Origin: Chloroflexota bacterium
Lineage (GTDB): Bacteria > Chloroflexota > UBA11872
Assembly (NCBI GenBank): GCA_026707285.1
Contig: JAPOXD010000053.1
Coordinates: 1 to 64,000 of the forward strand
DNA length: 64,000 nucleotides
Direction: 5' to 3'
Positions within the stretch are counted from its first letter, which is position 1. Each line of letters opens with the position of its first letter. A program made the translations under genes and the position numbers. This document shows, one piece after another, positions 25,929 to 35,021 of this stretch. The notes under the pieces were generated by a model. It ran no database searches. It was not told the DNA's origin and saw only the letters and a list, made by a program, of their open reading frames with translations.

Positions 25929-26142
25929 CAGGCTCCTCCGGTGAATCTGATTGTGCTGAGTCTCCCGTGCGCGGGGCTCACTGCAGCGGGGCGGCAGGCG
26001 CCCATGAAACACCGCCAGGGTCCACGGAGATCTGGAGCCTAGCCGCCCGCTCGTAGTATGCTTTGTCACCACCCCTATCGATTCGACGGTAGGGTCGAGA
26101 CCGTCCTCCGGGGCGGTCTCTGTCTTTGTATGGGGGAAGAGA

Positions 26143-26772
26143 TTGATAACGAACCTGTACATCGACGGCTTCAATCTCTACTACCGCGCCCTCAAGGACA
26201 CGCCCTTCAGGTGGCTCGACCTGCGGCAGCTGGCCGAGACGCTCTTCCCAAGGGATTCGATCAACCGGGTCTGCTACTTCACGGCCCGTCTGGACGTGCG
26301 CCCCGGCAACCCTGGACAAGCCCAGCGCCAGCTCATCTACCTGAGAGCGCTGGCGACGCTGCCGGGCTTCGATGCCTACTACGGAGTCTTCCGGTCCGGA
26401 GTCAAACGTCGCCCACTCGTGGAGCCCGTGGTGGGGCTACCGTCTCATGTCCTGGTCAGAGACTCCGAGGAGAAGGGGTCTGACGTGAATCTCGCTACCC
26501 GCCTCCTGGTGGACGGATTCAACGCGGAGTACGAACAGGCTGTGGTCATCTCAAACGACGCGGATTTCTCCGGGGCCATTCGATACGTGCGTGACGACCT
26601 GGGCCTTCGAGTCACGCTCGTCAATCCAGACTCCAAAAGTGCAAGTCCGAGGGAGTTGGCCAATGCCGCCACATACGTTAGACGCCTCTGGAAGAGCCAT
26701 CTGCGACGGAGCCAGTTTCCGGACACACTGAGGGATGAGGTCGGGATAATCACCAAGCCGGCGGGGTGGTGA
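26143..26772 (+). CDS. NYN (PIN-like) domain protein, LabA/DUF88 type
   Basis: This 209-aa protein has a NYN domain, a PIN-like metal-dependent nuclease fold predicted to cut RNA. Acidic site residues are in LYIDGFNLYYRAL (Asp8), EEKGSDVNLATRLL and VVISNDADFSG. The C-terminus ends in IITKPAGW, a conserved tail. The start is TTG 26143 with GGGGAAG just upstream; this is the intact member of three NYN loci in the window (remnants at 48594-48815 and 54942-55133). Its cellular target is unknown. Confidence 0.85.
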   Translation: MITNLYIDGFNLYYRALKDTPFRWLDLRQLAETLFPRDSINRVCYFTARLDVRPGNPGQAQRQLIYLRALATLPGFDAYYGVFRSGVKRRPLVEPVVGLPSHVLVRDSEEKGSDVNLATRLLVDGFNAEYEQAVVISNDADFSGAIRYVRDDLGLRVTLVNPDSKSASPRELANAATYVRRLWKSHLRRSQFPDTLRDEVGIITKPAGW

Positions 26773-26839
26773 CAGTCGGCGATAGCAAGCAGGAATTCAT
26801 GCTTGTAGTGAACAATAGGACCGGTTCGAGGGACGCACT

Positions 26840-28798
26840 ATGAACGCCGTCGTCACCGACACCCGCCGCACGCCCGGGGTCACGGTCCAGCCGGTGCCGA
26901 TCGGGGCCGTGTGGATCGGTGACGGATTCTGGCGCGGGTGGCTCGACCGGCTCTACGACGTCACGCTGCCCGCGCAGCACGCGCAGTGCGAGGCCACCGG
27001 ACGCCTGGACAACATCCGGCGTGTTTCGGGCCGCGTGGATGCGCCGTTTCGGGGGCGCTACTACGACGAATCCGACGTTTACAAGTGGCTCGAGGCCGCC
27101 AGTTGGGCGCTGGCGGGGCGGGAAGATCGGCGGCTGCGAGCGCAGGTGGACGCGCTGGTCGACGACATCGCCGCCGCCCAGCAGCCGGACGGCTATCTCC
27201 ACACGTACTTCGCCCTGGAGCGGGCCGACCAGCGCTATACCGATCTCATCAACAAGCACGAGCTCTACTGCGCCGGGCACCTGATCCAGGCGGGCATCGC
27301 CCACCACCGCGCGACGGGCGCGGAGACGCTGCTGCACGTGGCCGTGCGGCTGGCCGATCACATCCGCGCCGAGTTCGGTCCGGATGCCCGTGAAACGGCG
27401 GACGGGCATCCCGAGATCGAGCTGGCGCTGGTCGAGCTGGCGCGCGAGACCGGTCAGCGCGTCTACGCCGAGCAGGCACGGTTCTTTCTTGAGCAGCGCG
27501 GTCGGCAGCCGCCGCGGCTGGGCGGATATCGCTATCTCCAAGACCACGAGCCGGCGGCCGAGCAGCAGGAGATCGCGGGACACGCCGTGCGAGCGGTCTA
27601 CCTGGCGTGCGGGCTGGCCGACGCCGGATTGGAGCTCGAGGACGGCGCGATGTGGGAGGCGGCGGAGCGGCTCTGGCGCAGCGCCTACGAGACGAAGGTC
27701 TACGTCACCGGCGGCCTGGGAGCGCACTGGGCCGGCGAGTCGTTCGGCGACGCCTTCGACCTGCCCAACCGCAACTCGTATGCGGAGTCGTGCGCCGCCG
27801 TGGCCGGCGTGATGTGGAATTGGCGTCTGCTCGCCGGTACGGGCGAGGCGCGCTACGCGGACTGGATGGAGACGACGCTCTACAACGGCATGTTGGCCGG
27901 GCTGTCGCTCGACGGGCAACACTACTTCTATCCCAACCCACTGAGCGCGTCGGCGGGGCATGCCCGGGTGGAGTGGTTCGAGTGCGCCTGCTGCCCGCCG
28001 AATCTGGCGCGCCTGCTCGCCAGCCTGCCGGGCTACCTCTACGGCGTGTCCGAGCGCGCGCTGTGGGTGCACCAGTTCATGGCGGGCCGGGTGGATGCCG
28101 ACGTGCCGGGCGCGGGCCGTCTGTCGCTGGAGGTGGATACGGACTATCCATGGGCGGGCGAGATCAGGCTCGCCGTGCGCCACGCGCCGGAGGATCCGGT
28201 GGAGCTGCGGCTGCGCGTGCCCGGGTGGTGTGACGCCGCGAGCGTCGAGGCAGTCCCCGCCAACTCGAGTCCGGCTCCCTCTCCCCTCGAGGGAGAGGGT
28301 TGGGGTGAGGGGGTCCCGCGGCACGCCCGCGACCTTCCCGCCGGTGCATACACCGCGCTGCACCGCGTCTGGTCACCGGGCGACCAGATCACGCTGCGGC
28401 TGCCCATGCCGCCGCGTCGCCTGGTGAGCGACCCGCGCGTGACGGCCAACGTCGGTCGCGTGGCCCTGGCCCGCGGCCCCCTGGTCTATTGCGTCGAATC
28501 CCACGACCGCCCGGGACTGGAGCAGGACGCCTTCGCGCTGCCCGACGACGCGGCGGTCGCCAGCGGGCCGGTCGACGAGCGACTGCCGGGGATGACGCTG
28601 CTGGACACTACGGCCGTCCCGCTGCCGGGGACGCCCGAGCGCGGTGCGCTCTATCAGTCGGTGTCGGGCGATGGCCGGGCGCACGGCGCGGCCACGGATC
28701 GGGTGGCCATCCGCGCTATTCCCTACTTCGCCTGGGCCAATCGGGGGCCGAGCACCATGGACGTGTGGCTGCGCCGGTGGGAGGCCGCATCGGGCTAG
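26840..28798 (+). CDS. GH127 beta-L-arabinofuranosidase-like (DUF1680)
   Basis: This 652-aa glycoside hydrolase resembles the zinc-cysteine enzymes of GH127, which release beta-L-arabinofuranose. The metal/nucleophile set is intact: Glu316 and Cys318 in YAESCAAVA, and Cys384-Cys385 in CACCPPN, matching the Glu/Cys/Cys-Cys pattern of HypBA1. An (alpha/alpha)6 barrel occupies about 30-400 and beta domains follow. Residues about 473-494, PAPSPLEGEGWGEGV, are encoded by an inserted dispersed palindrome, in frame and tolerated in a surface loop. It has no signal peptide, so it probably acts on imported oligosaccharides. Confidence 0.88.
   Translation: MNAVVTDTRRTPGVTVQPVPIGAVWIGDGFWRGWLDRLYDVTLPAQHAQCEATGRLDNIRRVSGRVDAPFRGRYYDESDVYKWLEAASWALAGREDRRLRAQVDALVDDIAAAQQPDGYLHTYFALERADQRYTDLINKHELYCAGHLIQAGIAHHRATGAETLLHVAVRLADHIRAEFGPDARETADGHPEIELALVELARETGQRVYAEQARFFLEQRGRQPPRLGGYRYLQDHEPAAEQQEIAGHAVRAVYLACGLADAGLELEDGAMWEAAERLWRSAYETKVYVTGGLGAHWAGESFGDAFDLPNRNSYAESCAAVAGVMWNWRLLAGTGEARYADWMETTLYNGMLAGLSLDGQHYFYPNPLSASAGHARVEWFECACCPPNLARLLASLPGYLYGVSERALWVHQFMAGRVDADVPGAGRLSLEVDTDYPWAGEIRLAVRHAPEDPVELRLRVPGWCDAASVEAVPANSSPAPSPLEGEGWGEGVPRHARDLPAGAYTALHRVWSPGDQITLRLPMPPRRLVSDPRVTANVGRVALARGPLVYCVESHDRPGLEQDAFALPDDAAVASGPVDERLPGMTLLDTTAVPLPGTPERGALYQSVSGDGRAHGAATDRVAIRAIPYFAWANRGPSTMDVWLRRWEAASG
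28277..28315. repeat. Palindrome family A inside the GH127 gene
   Basis: CCCTCTCCC (28277-28285) pairs with GGGAGAGGG (28291-28299), followed by TTGGGGTGAGGGGGTC. It is inverted relative to the copy at 553-590. It lies within the coding sequence without breaking the frame. Confidence 0.85.
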
Positions 28799-28885
28799 GG
28801 ATCGGCCCGCGAACCCAATGGTCGAGGCGGAAACTCGGGCCGGGAGAGACTTGAGGGGTCATGACAGCCGGCGGCGTCCGGTGGC

Positions 28886-29650
28886 ATGCTGCGGCGGATG
28901 TCGCCGTCCACCGATTTGCGCGTCTGCTTCGTCATTCCCACCTACAACGAGGCAGCCAACATCACGCCGCTGCTCGAGCGGCTGACCGCGTTGCACCCCG
29001 ACGATGACACCGCAGTGCTGATCGTGGACGACCGCAGCCCGGACGGTACCGGTGAACTGGTGCGGGCGTTTGCCGCAGGCGATCCCCGCGTCCATCTCCT
29101 GGAGGGTCCGCGGCGCGGATTGGGCCACGCCTACGTGCGGGGCATGCGCCACGCGCTGGATGAACTCGGGGCAGAAGCGATCGTGGTCATGGATGCCGAT
29201 CACTCGCACGATCCCGCCGACGCCCACCGCCTGCTCGATCGTCTTTCGGCCGGCGTCGACGTGGTGATCGGCAGTCGCTATGTGACCGGAGGAGGCATTG
29301 ACGAACGCTGGAGCCTGCGCCGTCGGCTGCTGTCGGCATGGGGCAACCAGTTGACGCGCTGGGTGGCCGGCCTGCGGCACGTGCACGACTGCACGGCGGG
29401 CTATCGGGCCATTCGCGCCGCGGCGCTGCGGGCGGCCGATGTCGGCGGCGTCAGCGCGCGCGGCTACGCCTTCAACGTCGTGCTGCTGCACCGGCTGAGC
29501 CGCAGCGGCGCGCGCGTCGTCGAGGAACCGGTCTTTTTCCGCGAGCGCGATCACGGACGGACCAAGCTGGGCCTGCGGGACATCGCCGAATACCTGCTCG
29601 TCATCTGGCGGCTGCGACTGGCCGACGTTTTCCGCCCGCGACAGGCGTGA
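28886..29650 (+). CDS. GT2 polyprenol-phosphate glycosyltransferase
   Basis: This protein of about 254 aa has the GT-A fold of family 2, close to dolichol-phosphate mannosyltransferase (DPM1). It transfers a sugar from a nucleotide sugar to polyprenyl phosphate at the inner membrane face. Motifs are FVIPTYNEAANI, IVDDRSPDGTG, the VMDADHSHDP metal triad and GSRYVTGGGI. There are no C-terminal membrane segments, as in short DPM1 enzymes. The start is ATG 28886 or 28898. The GT-C protein at 35-36.5 kb is a possible user of its lipid-linked product. Confidence 0.85.
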   Translation: MLRRMSPSTDLRVCFVIPTYNEAANITPLLERLTALHPDDDTAVLIVDDRSPDGTGELVRAFAAGDPRVHLLEGPRRGLGHAYVRGMRHALDELGAEAIVVMDADHSHDPADAHRLLDRLSAGVDVVIGSRYVTGGGIDERWSLRRRLLSAWGNQLTRWVAGLRHVHDCTAGYRAIRAAALRAADVGGVSARGYAFNVVLLHRLSRSGARVVEEPVFFRERDHGRTKLGLRDIAEYLLVIWRLRLADVFRPRQA

Positions 29651-29723
29651 GAAACGCGCTCGGCAGCTAGCACCGCGCGTCGCGAGCGTCATTTCCAGAT
29701 CGCTGCGGGATTACCAAATAGCC

Positions 29724-29753
29724 TTGGAAGTTACTATTGTAACGCACTAGGAT
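29724..29753 (+). promoter_or_regulatory. Predicted promoter/operator of the first phage half
   Basis: A -35 TTGGAA (29724-29729), 18-bp spacer and -10 TAGGAT (29748-29753) precede the portal gene. The spacer contains the perfect inverted repeat GTTAC-TATT-GTAAC (29730-29743), well placed for a repressor. The stretch is markedly AT-richer than its surroundings. A matching arrangement lies at 40397-40425. Confidence 0.45.
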
Positions 29754-29814
29754 AGGGGCTGTAGCACGACGGCGCGCGCTATGCGCACGGCGCCAATGAC
29801 ACCGGGAGGCCCCT

Positions 29815-31497
29815 TTGTCCGAGCTTCGCCCCGACGCGTTGCCCCCACCGTCCGAGTCTTATGTACAAGAGCTGGAGCAGCACCTGCTGACGGAGTTCGG
29901 CGGGCGCAATGCTCGCATCGAGCGGCTGCGGCGGCTGCGGTTCATGGAAGAGCCGGTGGATATTCCGGCGGCCTACCGGGCCACCACGCGCGAGGTGCGG
30001 ACGCCGCTGGCGCGGGAGCAGCTCAAGCGCGTCGTGGGCAGCCTCACCGCCAACCACCCGACCATCAGCGTGCCGCCGGCCGATCAGACGCCGGAGAGCC
30101 GGGCCAACGCCTCGCGCCGCGAGCGCTGGACGGCCGCGGCCCTGCGGCGCATGAAGAACGACGCCGGACGCGACATCTTCGGCATGTTCGTGGACGCGCT
30201 GGTGGCGGACGGCACCGGCGTGATGAAGCTGGTCTACGTGCCCGAGCGCTGGACGGGCTATCCGCGCCGCGGCGACGGCGGTCCCGAGACCGACTCGAGC
30301 TTCAACGAGCGGTCGACCCGGTTCAAGCGATCCGCGCCGTTCCCGCTGGCCTGGCGCGACGTGGACGTGCTGACCTTCTTCCCCCTGATCGGCGACGACG
30401 GCATCGAGGCCTGCCTCGAGATCTCCGAGCGCCCCAAGTGGCTCATGATGCGGCGCTACGGCCTGGTCGAAGACCGCCGGTCGGGCCGTCTCGCGCCGGC
30501 GGGACGCGCGGCGGCGAGCGAAGGTCCCGCGGCCGTCGGCGGCAGCGTGCGCGTGATCGAATACTGGGACCGCGAGCACTTCGCCTATTTGGTTGACGGC
30601 CACCTGGTGCGGCGCGGTCGCCACGCCTACGGCGCGGTGCCCTACGTGATGGCGCACGGCAACCAGTCGCCCAGCCGCGACCCGGCCAAGGCCGGCGAGT
30701 CGATGCTCGCGTCGGTGGAGTATCTCGTGCCGCTCCTCGACCGCCTGCTCACCATGAAGCAGAACGCGGTGCACCTCTACGCGTATCCGACGCCCAAGCT
30801 CACCGGCTTCGCCGGCAGCGACGGCGCGCTGGGCGAGGACGGCCGTCCGCCGCCGATCGAGTTCCGGCCGGGCGAGATTCTGCCGCTGTTTCCCGGCGAA
30901 GACCTGAGCCTGCTGCAGTGGTCGGGCACGCCGCCCGATCTGGACGAGCTGATCGCCCTCACGCGCTCGATGATCGACCAGGCCGGTGTGCCCACGGTGC
31001 TGTTCGGCATCGCGCCCGACGGCAACACCAGCGGCTACTACCTGAACCAGCTGATCAACGCGGCGCGGCTTTCGTTCAACCAGATCACGCGGCACGCCGA
31101 GCAGGCGCTGGAGCGCATCGTGCAGCTGGCCTGGCGCCTGGTCGAGCACCGGGTGCGGGAGACGGTCTACGTCTACGGCGATGAGGACGCCGCGTGGCTG
31201 GGCCTGTCGCCGCGCGACGTCAACGGCTACTACGCGGTGCGCGCCAAGCTGGAGGCCCTGGCCCCGGCGGATGAGATTGCCCAGGGCACCTACGCCGCCA
31301 ACCTGGTGGCGGCCAAGCTGGCGTCGCGGCGCTGGGCCATGCAGGAGAAGCTGGGCATCGCCAACGCGGCGGAGATGCAGGCGGAGATCCTGCGCGAGGA
31401 GATGCTGGACGACCCGGAGGTCCGGCGCGAGCTGTGGCGTCGCGATGGCGGCGCGGCGGCGGATATGGACCGTGCGGCAGAGAAGGCGGCATCGTGA
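29815..31497 (+). CDS. Phage portal protein
   Basis: This 560-aa protein fits a head portal subunit: the dodecameric ring at the capsid vertex through which DNA enters. Supporting features are its size, an N-terminal helical region, a central beta-rich wing with VRVIEYWDREHFAYLVDGH, and the conserved helix region LDRLLTMKQNAV...TSGYYLNQLINAARLSF typical of podovirus-like portals. Direct coupling to a terminase gene supports the call. The start is TTG 29815, with GGGAGG (29804-29809) 5 nt before it. The stop overlaps the next start as GTGA. Confidence 0.78.
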   Translation: MSELRPDALPPPSESYVQELEQHLLTEFGGRNARIERLRRLRFMEEPVDIPAAYRATTREVRTPLAREQLKRVVGSLTANHPTISVPPADQTPESRANASRRERWTAAALRRMKNDAGRDIFGMFVDALVADGTGVMKLVYVPERWTGYPRRGDGGPETDSSFNERSTRFKRSAPFPLAWRDVDVLTFFPLIGDDGIEACLEISERPKWLMMRRYGLVEDRRSGRLAPAGRAAASEGPAAVGGSVRVIEYWDREHFAYLVDGHLVRRGRHAYGAVPYVMAHGNQSPSRDPAKAGESMLASVEYLVPLLDRLLTMKQNAVHLYAYPTPKLTGFAGSDGALGEDGRPPPIEFRPGEILPLFPGEDLSLLQWSGTPPDLDELIALTRSMIDQAGVPTVLFGIAPDGNTSGYYLNQLINAARLSFNQITRHAEQALERIVQLAWRLVEHRVRETVYVYGDEDAAWLGLSPRDVNGYYAVRAKLEALAPADEIAQGTYAANLVAAKLASRRWAMQEKLGIANAAEMQAEILREEMLDDPEVRRELWRRDGGAAADMDRAAEKAAS

Positions 31498-31730
31498 CGG
31501 CGGCGAGACGGCGGCCGTCGCCGCACGACTTTCCGGCCCGCTTTCGCACGCTGGCCGAAGAGCACACGGACGAGATCTGTGACGCCGTCATCGCGAAGGC
31601 GCGCAAGGGCGAGCGCTGGGCCACCGAGCTGGTGATGCAGTACGCCTTCGACCGCTCGGCCGAGGCGTCCGAGGACGCGCTCGTGAACCTGTTGGAGGAG
31701 ATTCGCGCCCGCCTCGCGCACAGCGCGTGA
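31494..31730 (+). CDS. Small phage protein, possible terminase small subunit
   Basis: This 78-aa basic helical protein begins with GTG 31494, overlapping the portal stop. The segment DAVIAKARKGERWATELVMQY resembles the repeated K-A-K-G-x-x-A-x-x-L helix pattern of small terminase-type or DUF5681-type proteins. Its position between portal and large terminase suits such a role, but it lacks a clear DNA-binding domain. The large-terminase frame overlaps its 3' end in another frame. Confidence 0.55.
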   Translation: MTAARRRPSPHDFPARFRTLAEEHTDEICDAVIAKARKGERWATELVMQYAFDRSAEASEDALVNLLEEIRARLAHSA

Positions 31731-31734
31731 GGCG

Positions 31735-33006
31735 CTGTGGCGGCGCGTCGGCTACGCGCCCAGTTCCGAGCAGCGGCAGGCGCACGACTCGCCCGCGCGC
31801 ATTCGCCTGATCGCCGGCGGTGAGCGCGCCGGCAAGAGCCGCAGCGCCGCCATGGAGCTATTCGGCCGCTGCCTGGAAGGCCGGCTCTACTGGCTGGTGG
31901 GCCCGGACTACGAGCTCTGCCGGCCCGAGTTCCGGTACCTGGCCGAGGCGTTCGGGGCCATCGGGGCCGTCGACAGCCTGAGCTTTCCCAGCTCGGAGCA
32001 GTGCCGGCTGACGCTGCGCACCGGGGCGCGGATCGTGACCAAGTCGGCCCGCGATCCGGCGCGGCTGGCCGGCGAGGCGCCCGATGGGATCCTGGGCTGC
32101 GAGGCGGCCCAGCTGCCGTTTGAGGTCTACTTGCGCCTGCGGGGCCGCGTGGCGGAGCGCCGGGGCTGGCTCTGGCTGAGCGGCACCTTCGAGGGCTCGC
32201 GCGGTTGGTACGCCGACCACTTCAGCGCCTGGCAGGTGGTGAACGCCGACGGCGCGGCGTCGTTCTCCATCCCCACCTGGTCCAACCGGACGTTGTTTCC
32301 GGGCGGGCGCGCGGACGCCGAGATTGAGGCGCTCGAAGCGACCTATCCGGCGGCGGTGTTTCGGGAGCGGTTCGGCGGCGTGCCCTGCCCGCCCGCGACG
32401 CTGGTGTTTCCCGAGTTCGAGCCGGCGCGGCACGTCGCCGCGGTCGACCCGGCCACCGTCGAAACTGTCGAGCTTGCCATCGACCCGGGTTACGCCGGCG
32501 CGTATGCCGTGCTCGCGGTAACCGAGGCGGCCGGCGTGGCGCGGGTGATCGACGAGGTCTACCACCGCCGCATGGTTGCCGCCGAAGTCATCGCCGAGTG
32601 CCGACGGCGCTGGTGGTGGCCGCGCGTGAGCGGCGGGGTGATCGACGTCGCCGGACGTCAGCACCACGCCAGCGCCAGCCAGGTCGAGATCTGGCAGGCC
32701 CTGGCGGGGTTGCGGCTGCGGTCCCGCCCGGTGCGGATCCAGGACGGCATCGATCGGCTGCGCACGTTTCTGCGCGACCCGGCCAGCGGCGAGCCGCGGC
32801 TGGTTCTGGCGCCGGCCTGCCGCGCGCTGATGCAGGAATTTGGCAGCTACCGCTACCACGAAGCGCGGGACGACCGCCCGATTTCGGAGCTGCCGATCGA
32901 CCGCGACAACCACGCCATCAAGGCGCTGGCCTACTGGCTCTACGACCGCTTCGGCCCGGTCGCGCGGCCCCCGCGGTCGTACCGGCCGTTCGCGCTGGTG
33001 CGATAG
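31735..33006 (+). CDS. Phage terminase large subunit
   Basis: This protein of about 423 aa is the packaging motor: an ATPase that pumps DNA into the capsid and a nuclease that cuts it. Walker A is AGGERAGKS (codons 31813-31839), encoded upstream of the first ATG (31852). The acidic GCEAAQ is the likely Walker B end. The C-terminal RNase H-like nuclease has LAIDPGYAGAYAV and GGVIDVAGRQHH. No ATG, GTG or TTG exists in frame before Walker A; CTG 31735 is the only near-cognate start that gives a full ATPase, so coupling or frameshifting from the upstream gene must be considered. Confidence 0.78.
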   Translation: MWRRVGYAPSSEQRQAHDSPARIRLIAGGERAGKSRSAAMELFGRCLEGRLYWLVGPDYELCRPEFRYLAEAFGAIGAVDSLSFPSSEQCRLTLRTGARIVTKSARDPARLAGEAPDGILGCEAAQLPFEVYLRLRGRVAERRGWLWLSGTFEGSRGWYADHFSAWQVVNADGAASFSIPTWSNRTLFPGGRADAEIEALEATYPAAVFRERFGGVPCPPATLVFPEFEPARHVAAVDPATVETVELAIDPGYAGAYAVLAVTEAAGVARVIDEVYHRRMVAAEVIAECRRRWWWPRVSGGVIDVAGRQHHASASQVEIWQALAGLRLRSRPVRIQDGIDRLRTFLRDPASGEPRLVLAPACRALMQEFGSYRYHEARDDRPISELPIDRDNHAIKALAYWLYDRFGPVARPPRSYRPFALVR

Positions 33007-33088
33007 CGGCGCCGGCGCAGGGAATCCTGTTTCAGCGCTGTCCGCTGCTACGATTCGACGCCAGCGCGCGCCGCGGCGAGGGGTCGGG

Positions 33089-33445
33089 ATGGCGAATAAC
33101 CCGCGTGAGACGAACGAGCTCTCGCTCAAGCTCGACTGGTCGGGCTTCGAGGAGCTGTCGGTCCACTTTGTGAACCGGTTTGCCGTGCAGCACGACGCGC
33201 AGGCCAACGAGTTCTATCTCAACGTCGGCGCGGTGTCGCCGCCGCTGCTCATGGGGTCCGACGCGGACGTCATGGCCGCCGCCGCCAAGCTGCGGGAACG
33301 CGGCACGGTTCCGGTGCATCCGGTGGCCCGCCTGGCCCTGACCCCGGAGCGCGTGCTCGAGCTGATCCGCGCGTTGCAGACGAACTACCGCAACTATCAG
33401 GAGACCCAGGCGCGGCGCCAGGCCGACGCCGACGCTACCGAGTGA
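33089..33445 (+). CDS. DUF3467-like small protein
   Basis: This 118-aa protein resembles DUF3467: a FVNRFAVQHDAQANEFYLNVG strand pair followed by HPVARLALTPERVLELIRALQTNYRNYQ. In DUF3467 the equivalent is a YAN-F-V motif and an ARIVMSP-type helix. The function is unknown. ATG 33089 follows GAGGGG. It sits 82 bp after the terminase gene; whether it belongs to the phage module or to the cargo is unclear. Confidence 0.6.
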   Translation: MANNPRETNELSLKLDWSGFEELSVHFVNRFAVQHDAQANEFYLNVGAVSPPLLMGSDADVMAAAAKLRERGTVPVHPVARLALTPERVLELIRALQTNYRNYQETQARRQADADATE

Positions 33446-33465
33446 GCGCCCTCGGGCGGCCGGCC

Positions 33466-34617
33466 CTAGCCGTCGCTTCCGCCTGAGTCGCGTCGGCGGC
33501 CTCTGCTCCTCTGAGCCTCCGCCCAACCCGACCGCTCGACGGCGGCGATCAGTTGGGCCAAAAGGTCCGGATTCACCGCGTAGCGCGTATTCCGACCTTT
33601 GCCCGATCGCACGGCGGCGCCACAGGACACCATGTGCGTCAGGTCCGCGTAGGCGGTGGATGGGGACGCGCCGATCAGGCGCGCGTACATGGAACTGGAG
33701 ACGGAGCCCGTGTCGATGATGTACGTCAGGCCCAGCGTCTGCCGCTCGTTCAGACGTGTGCCGAACTCTTCCCGCCAGGCGTCCTGACGCCCGTTGAAGA
33801 CCACGATGAAGTGTTCAAGCATCGTCGCGGCCGTGCTCAGAGCGTCGGTGTGAAATGCGGCGAATGGTGTCCCATCGACCTCCGACTGGAAGTCCAGGCC
33901 GTGCGTGTCGCGGAGTGCCTGGTAGTAGCTGTCGCGGTCGCGCCAGATCACCACATTCGGCACCAACATGCCCTCCGCCGACCAACCCGCCTGGTGCAGG
34001 ATCATGTCGGCCAGGAGACGGGCCGTCCGACCGTTTCCCTCCTCGAACGGGTGGATCGAGACCAGTCCGGCGTGCGCCAGCGCCGCGATGATCGGCGGGG
34101 GATAGCTTTCCTCGGCCACCCATCGCTGGATGTGGGCTACGAGCTGGTCCATCAGGTCTGGGACCCAAGCCGGCGGGGGCGGGCGGTAGCGGATCTCGCG
34201 CGACTCCGCGTCCTCGATCAGGCTCGGTCCCGTGCGGTACTGCCCACGGCCCCCTGACATCTCCTCCGGCAAGCCCTCGAGGATCAGCGAGTTCATGGCG
34301 CGCAGCAGTCCCTGGTCGATCCGTGCCGTCGGGTCCGCCGCCAGCTGCTCCATCAGCGCATAGGCGCCCCACAGGTTCGTCAGCTCGCGCTCCTCGGGTC
34401 GGACCGGATCGCCCTCGCCCGCGAACAGGACGCGGGCCTCTTCATAGCCGAGGGGGTTGCCCTCCACCTTCGCCGAGGCGAGCGTGCTCAGATAGCGCGC
34501 GCGCTCGCGGAAATAGGGCTCGTAGCCGCCAGGGACCAACGTGCGGACCTCGTAGAGTCGCCGAAACAGAGAATCCGTGTCGATATCGCCGACATCCGCG
34601 GCTAGTGAAAGTTCCAT
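33466..34617 (-). CDS. Fic family protein with C-terminal winged helix (second)
   Basis: This protein of about 383 aa is a class II Fic enzyme, only distantly related to the one at 4209. The inhibitory helix motif is SAKVEG (Ser-x-x-x-Glu-Gly). The catalytic motif is HPFEEGNGRTAR, with the usual Asp after HPF-x replaced by Glu but the key His and GNGR intact. Near the C-terminus a winged helix holds SMYARLIGASPSTAYADLTHMV. ATG 34617 is chosen over GTG 34668, because the latter falls inside the predicted promoter. The winged helix may bind the operator at 34676-34693, giving autoregulation; this is inference. Confidence 0.87.
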   Translation of the reverse strand: MELSLAADVGDIDTDSLFRRLYEVRTLVPGGYEPYFRERARYLSTLASAKVEGNPLGYEEARVLFAGEGDPVRPEERELTNLWGAYALMEQLAADPTARIDQGLLRAMNSLILEGLPEEMSGGRGQYRTGPSLIEDAESREIRYRPPPPAWVPDLMDQLVAHIQRWVAEESYPPPIIAALAHAGLVSIHPFEEGNGRTARLLADMILHQAGWSAEGMLVPNVVIWRDRDSYYQALRDTHGLDFQSEVDGTPFAAFHTDALSTAATMLEHFIVVFNGRQDAWREEFGTRLNERQTLGLTYIIDTGSVSSSMYARLIGASPSTAYADLTHMVSCGAAVRSGKGRNTRYAVNPDLLAQLIAAVERSGWAEAQRSRGRRRDSGGSDG

Positions 34618-34649
34618 ACATGCACCAATACACCACTCCCTTCCGGCCA

Positions 34650-34715
34650 ATGATGATTCGATAGCCACGGTCTGTCAAGGGAATAATCCATTGGTCCAAT
34701 GCGATATTCCATTAG
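34650..34715 (-). promoter_or_regulatory. Fic promoter with CAAGGGA-N4-TCCATTG operator
   Basis: On the minus strand, -35 TTGACA (34678-34673), a 17-bp spacer and -10 CATCAT (34655-34650) precede the Fic start. The inverted repeat CAAGGGA-ATAA-TCCATTG (34676-34693) overlaps -35. Additional half-sites CCAATG and ATTCCATTAG follow up to 34715. The block aligns over about 40 bp with 7791-7835. Confidence 0.55.
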
Positions 34716-35021
34716 CGGAGTGCCCGATCTCGGACCGTCGGTAGCGGGGCGCCTACCGAATCCGCTGGCGCGCGTGGGTGAAGCCGGTCCGCGGGCTGGA
34801 GTCCGCGGGATTGGCGCACGCCTCGGCCACATGCTGGCGAGTGCGCACCGGGCGCGGCCATACTCAGTCGCACCGTCGGTTGCGGCGACAATCCGATTCG
34901 ACTCCCGTTTGCGCGAGCGATTCCGCGCGGCATGCTGGTCTCCGGGCGCACTGGCACCCTGGCGGCGCGATGGCGGAGCTTGAATCGGTCGCCCGTTGAC
35001 GCAAGCCCTGGCGGTGGCGCC
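34716..35021. other. Spacer with no recognised feature
   Basis: GC-rich sequence between the divergent Fic and GT-C genes. Open frames here show no domain and no consistent ribosome site. Confidence 0.4.

Noticed and set aside
31852-33006. Terminase starting at ATG 31852
   Set aside because: This would exclude the Walker A motif encoded just upstream in the same frame, so it is unlikely to be the functional protein.
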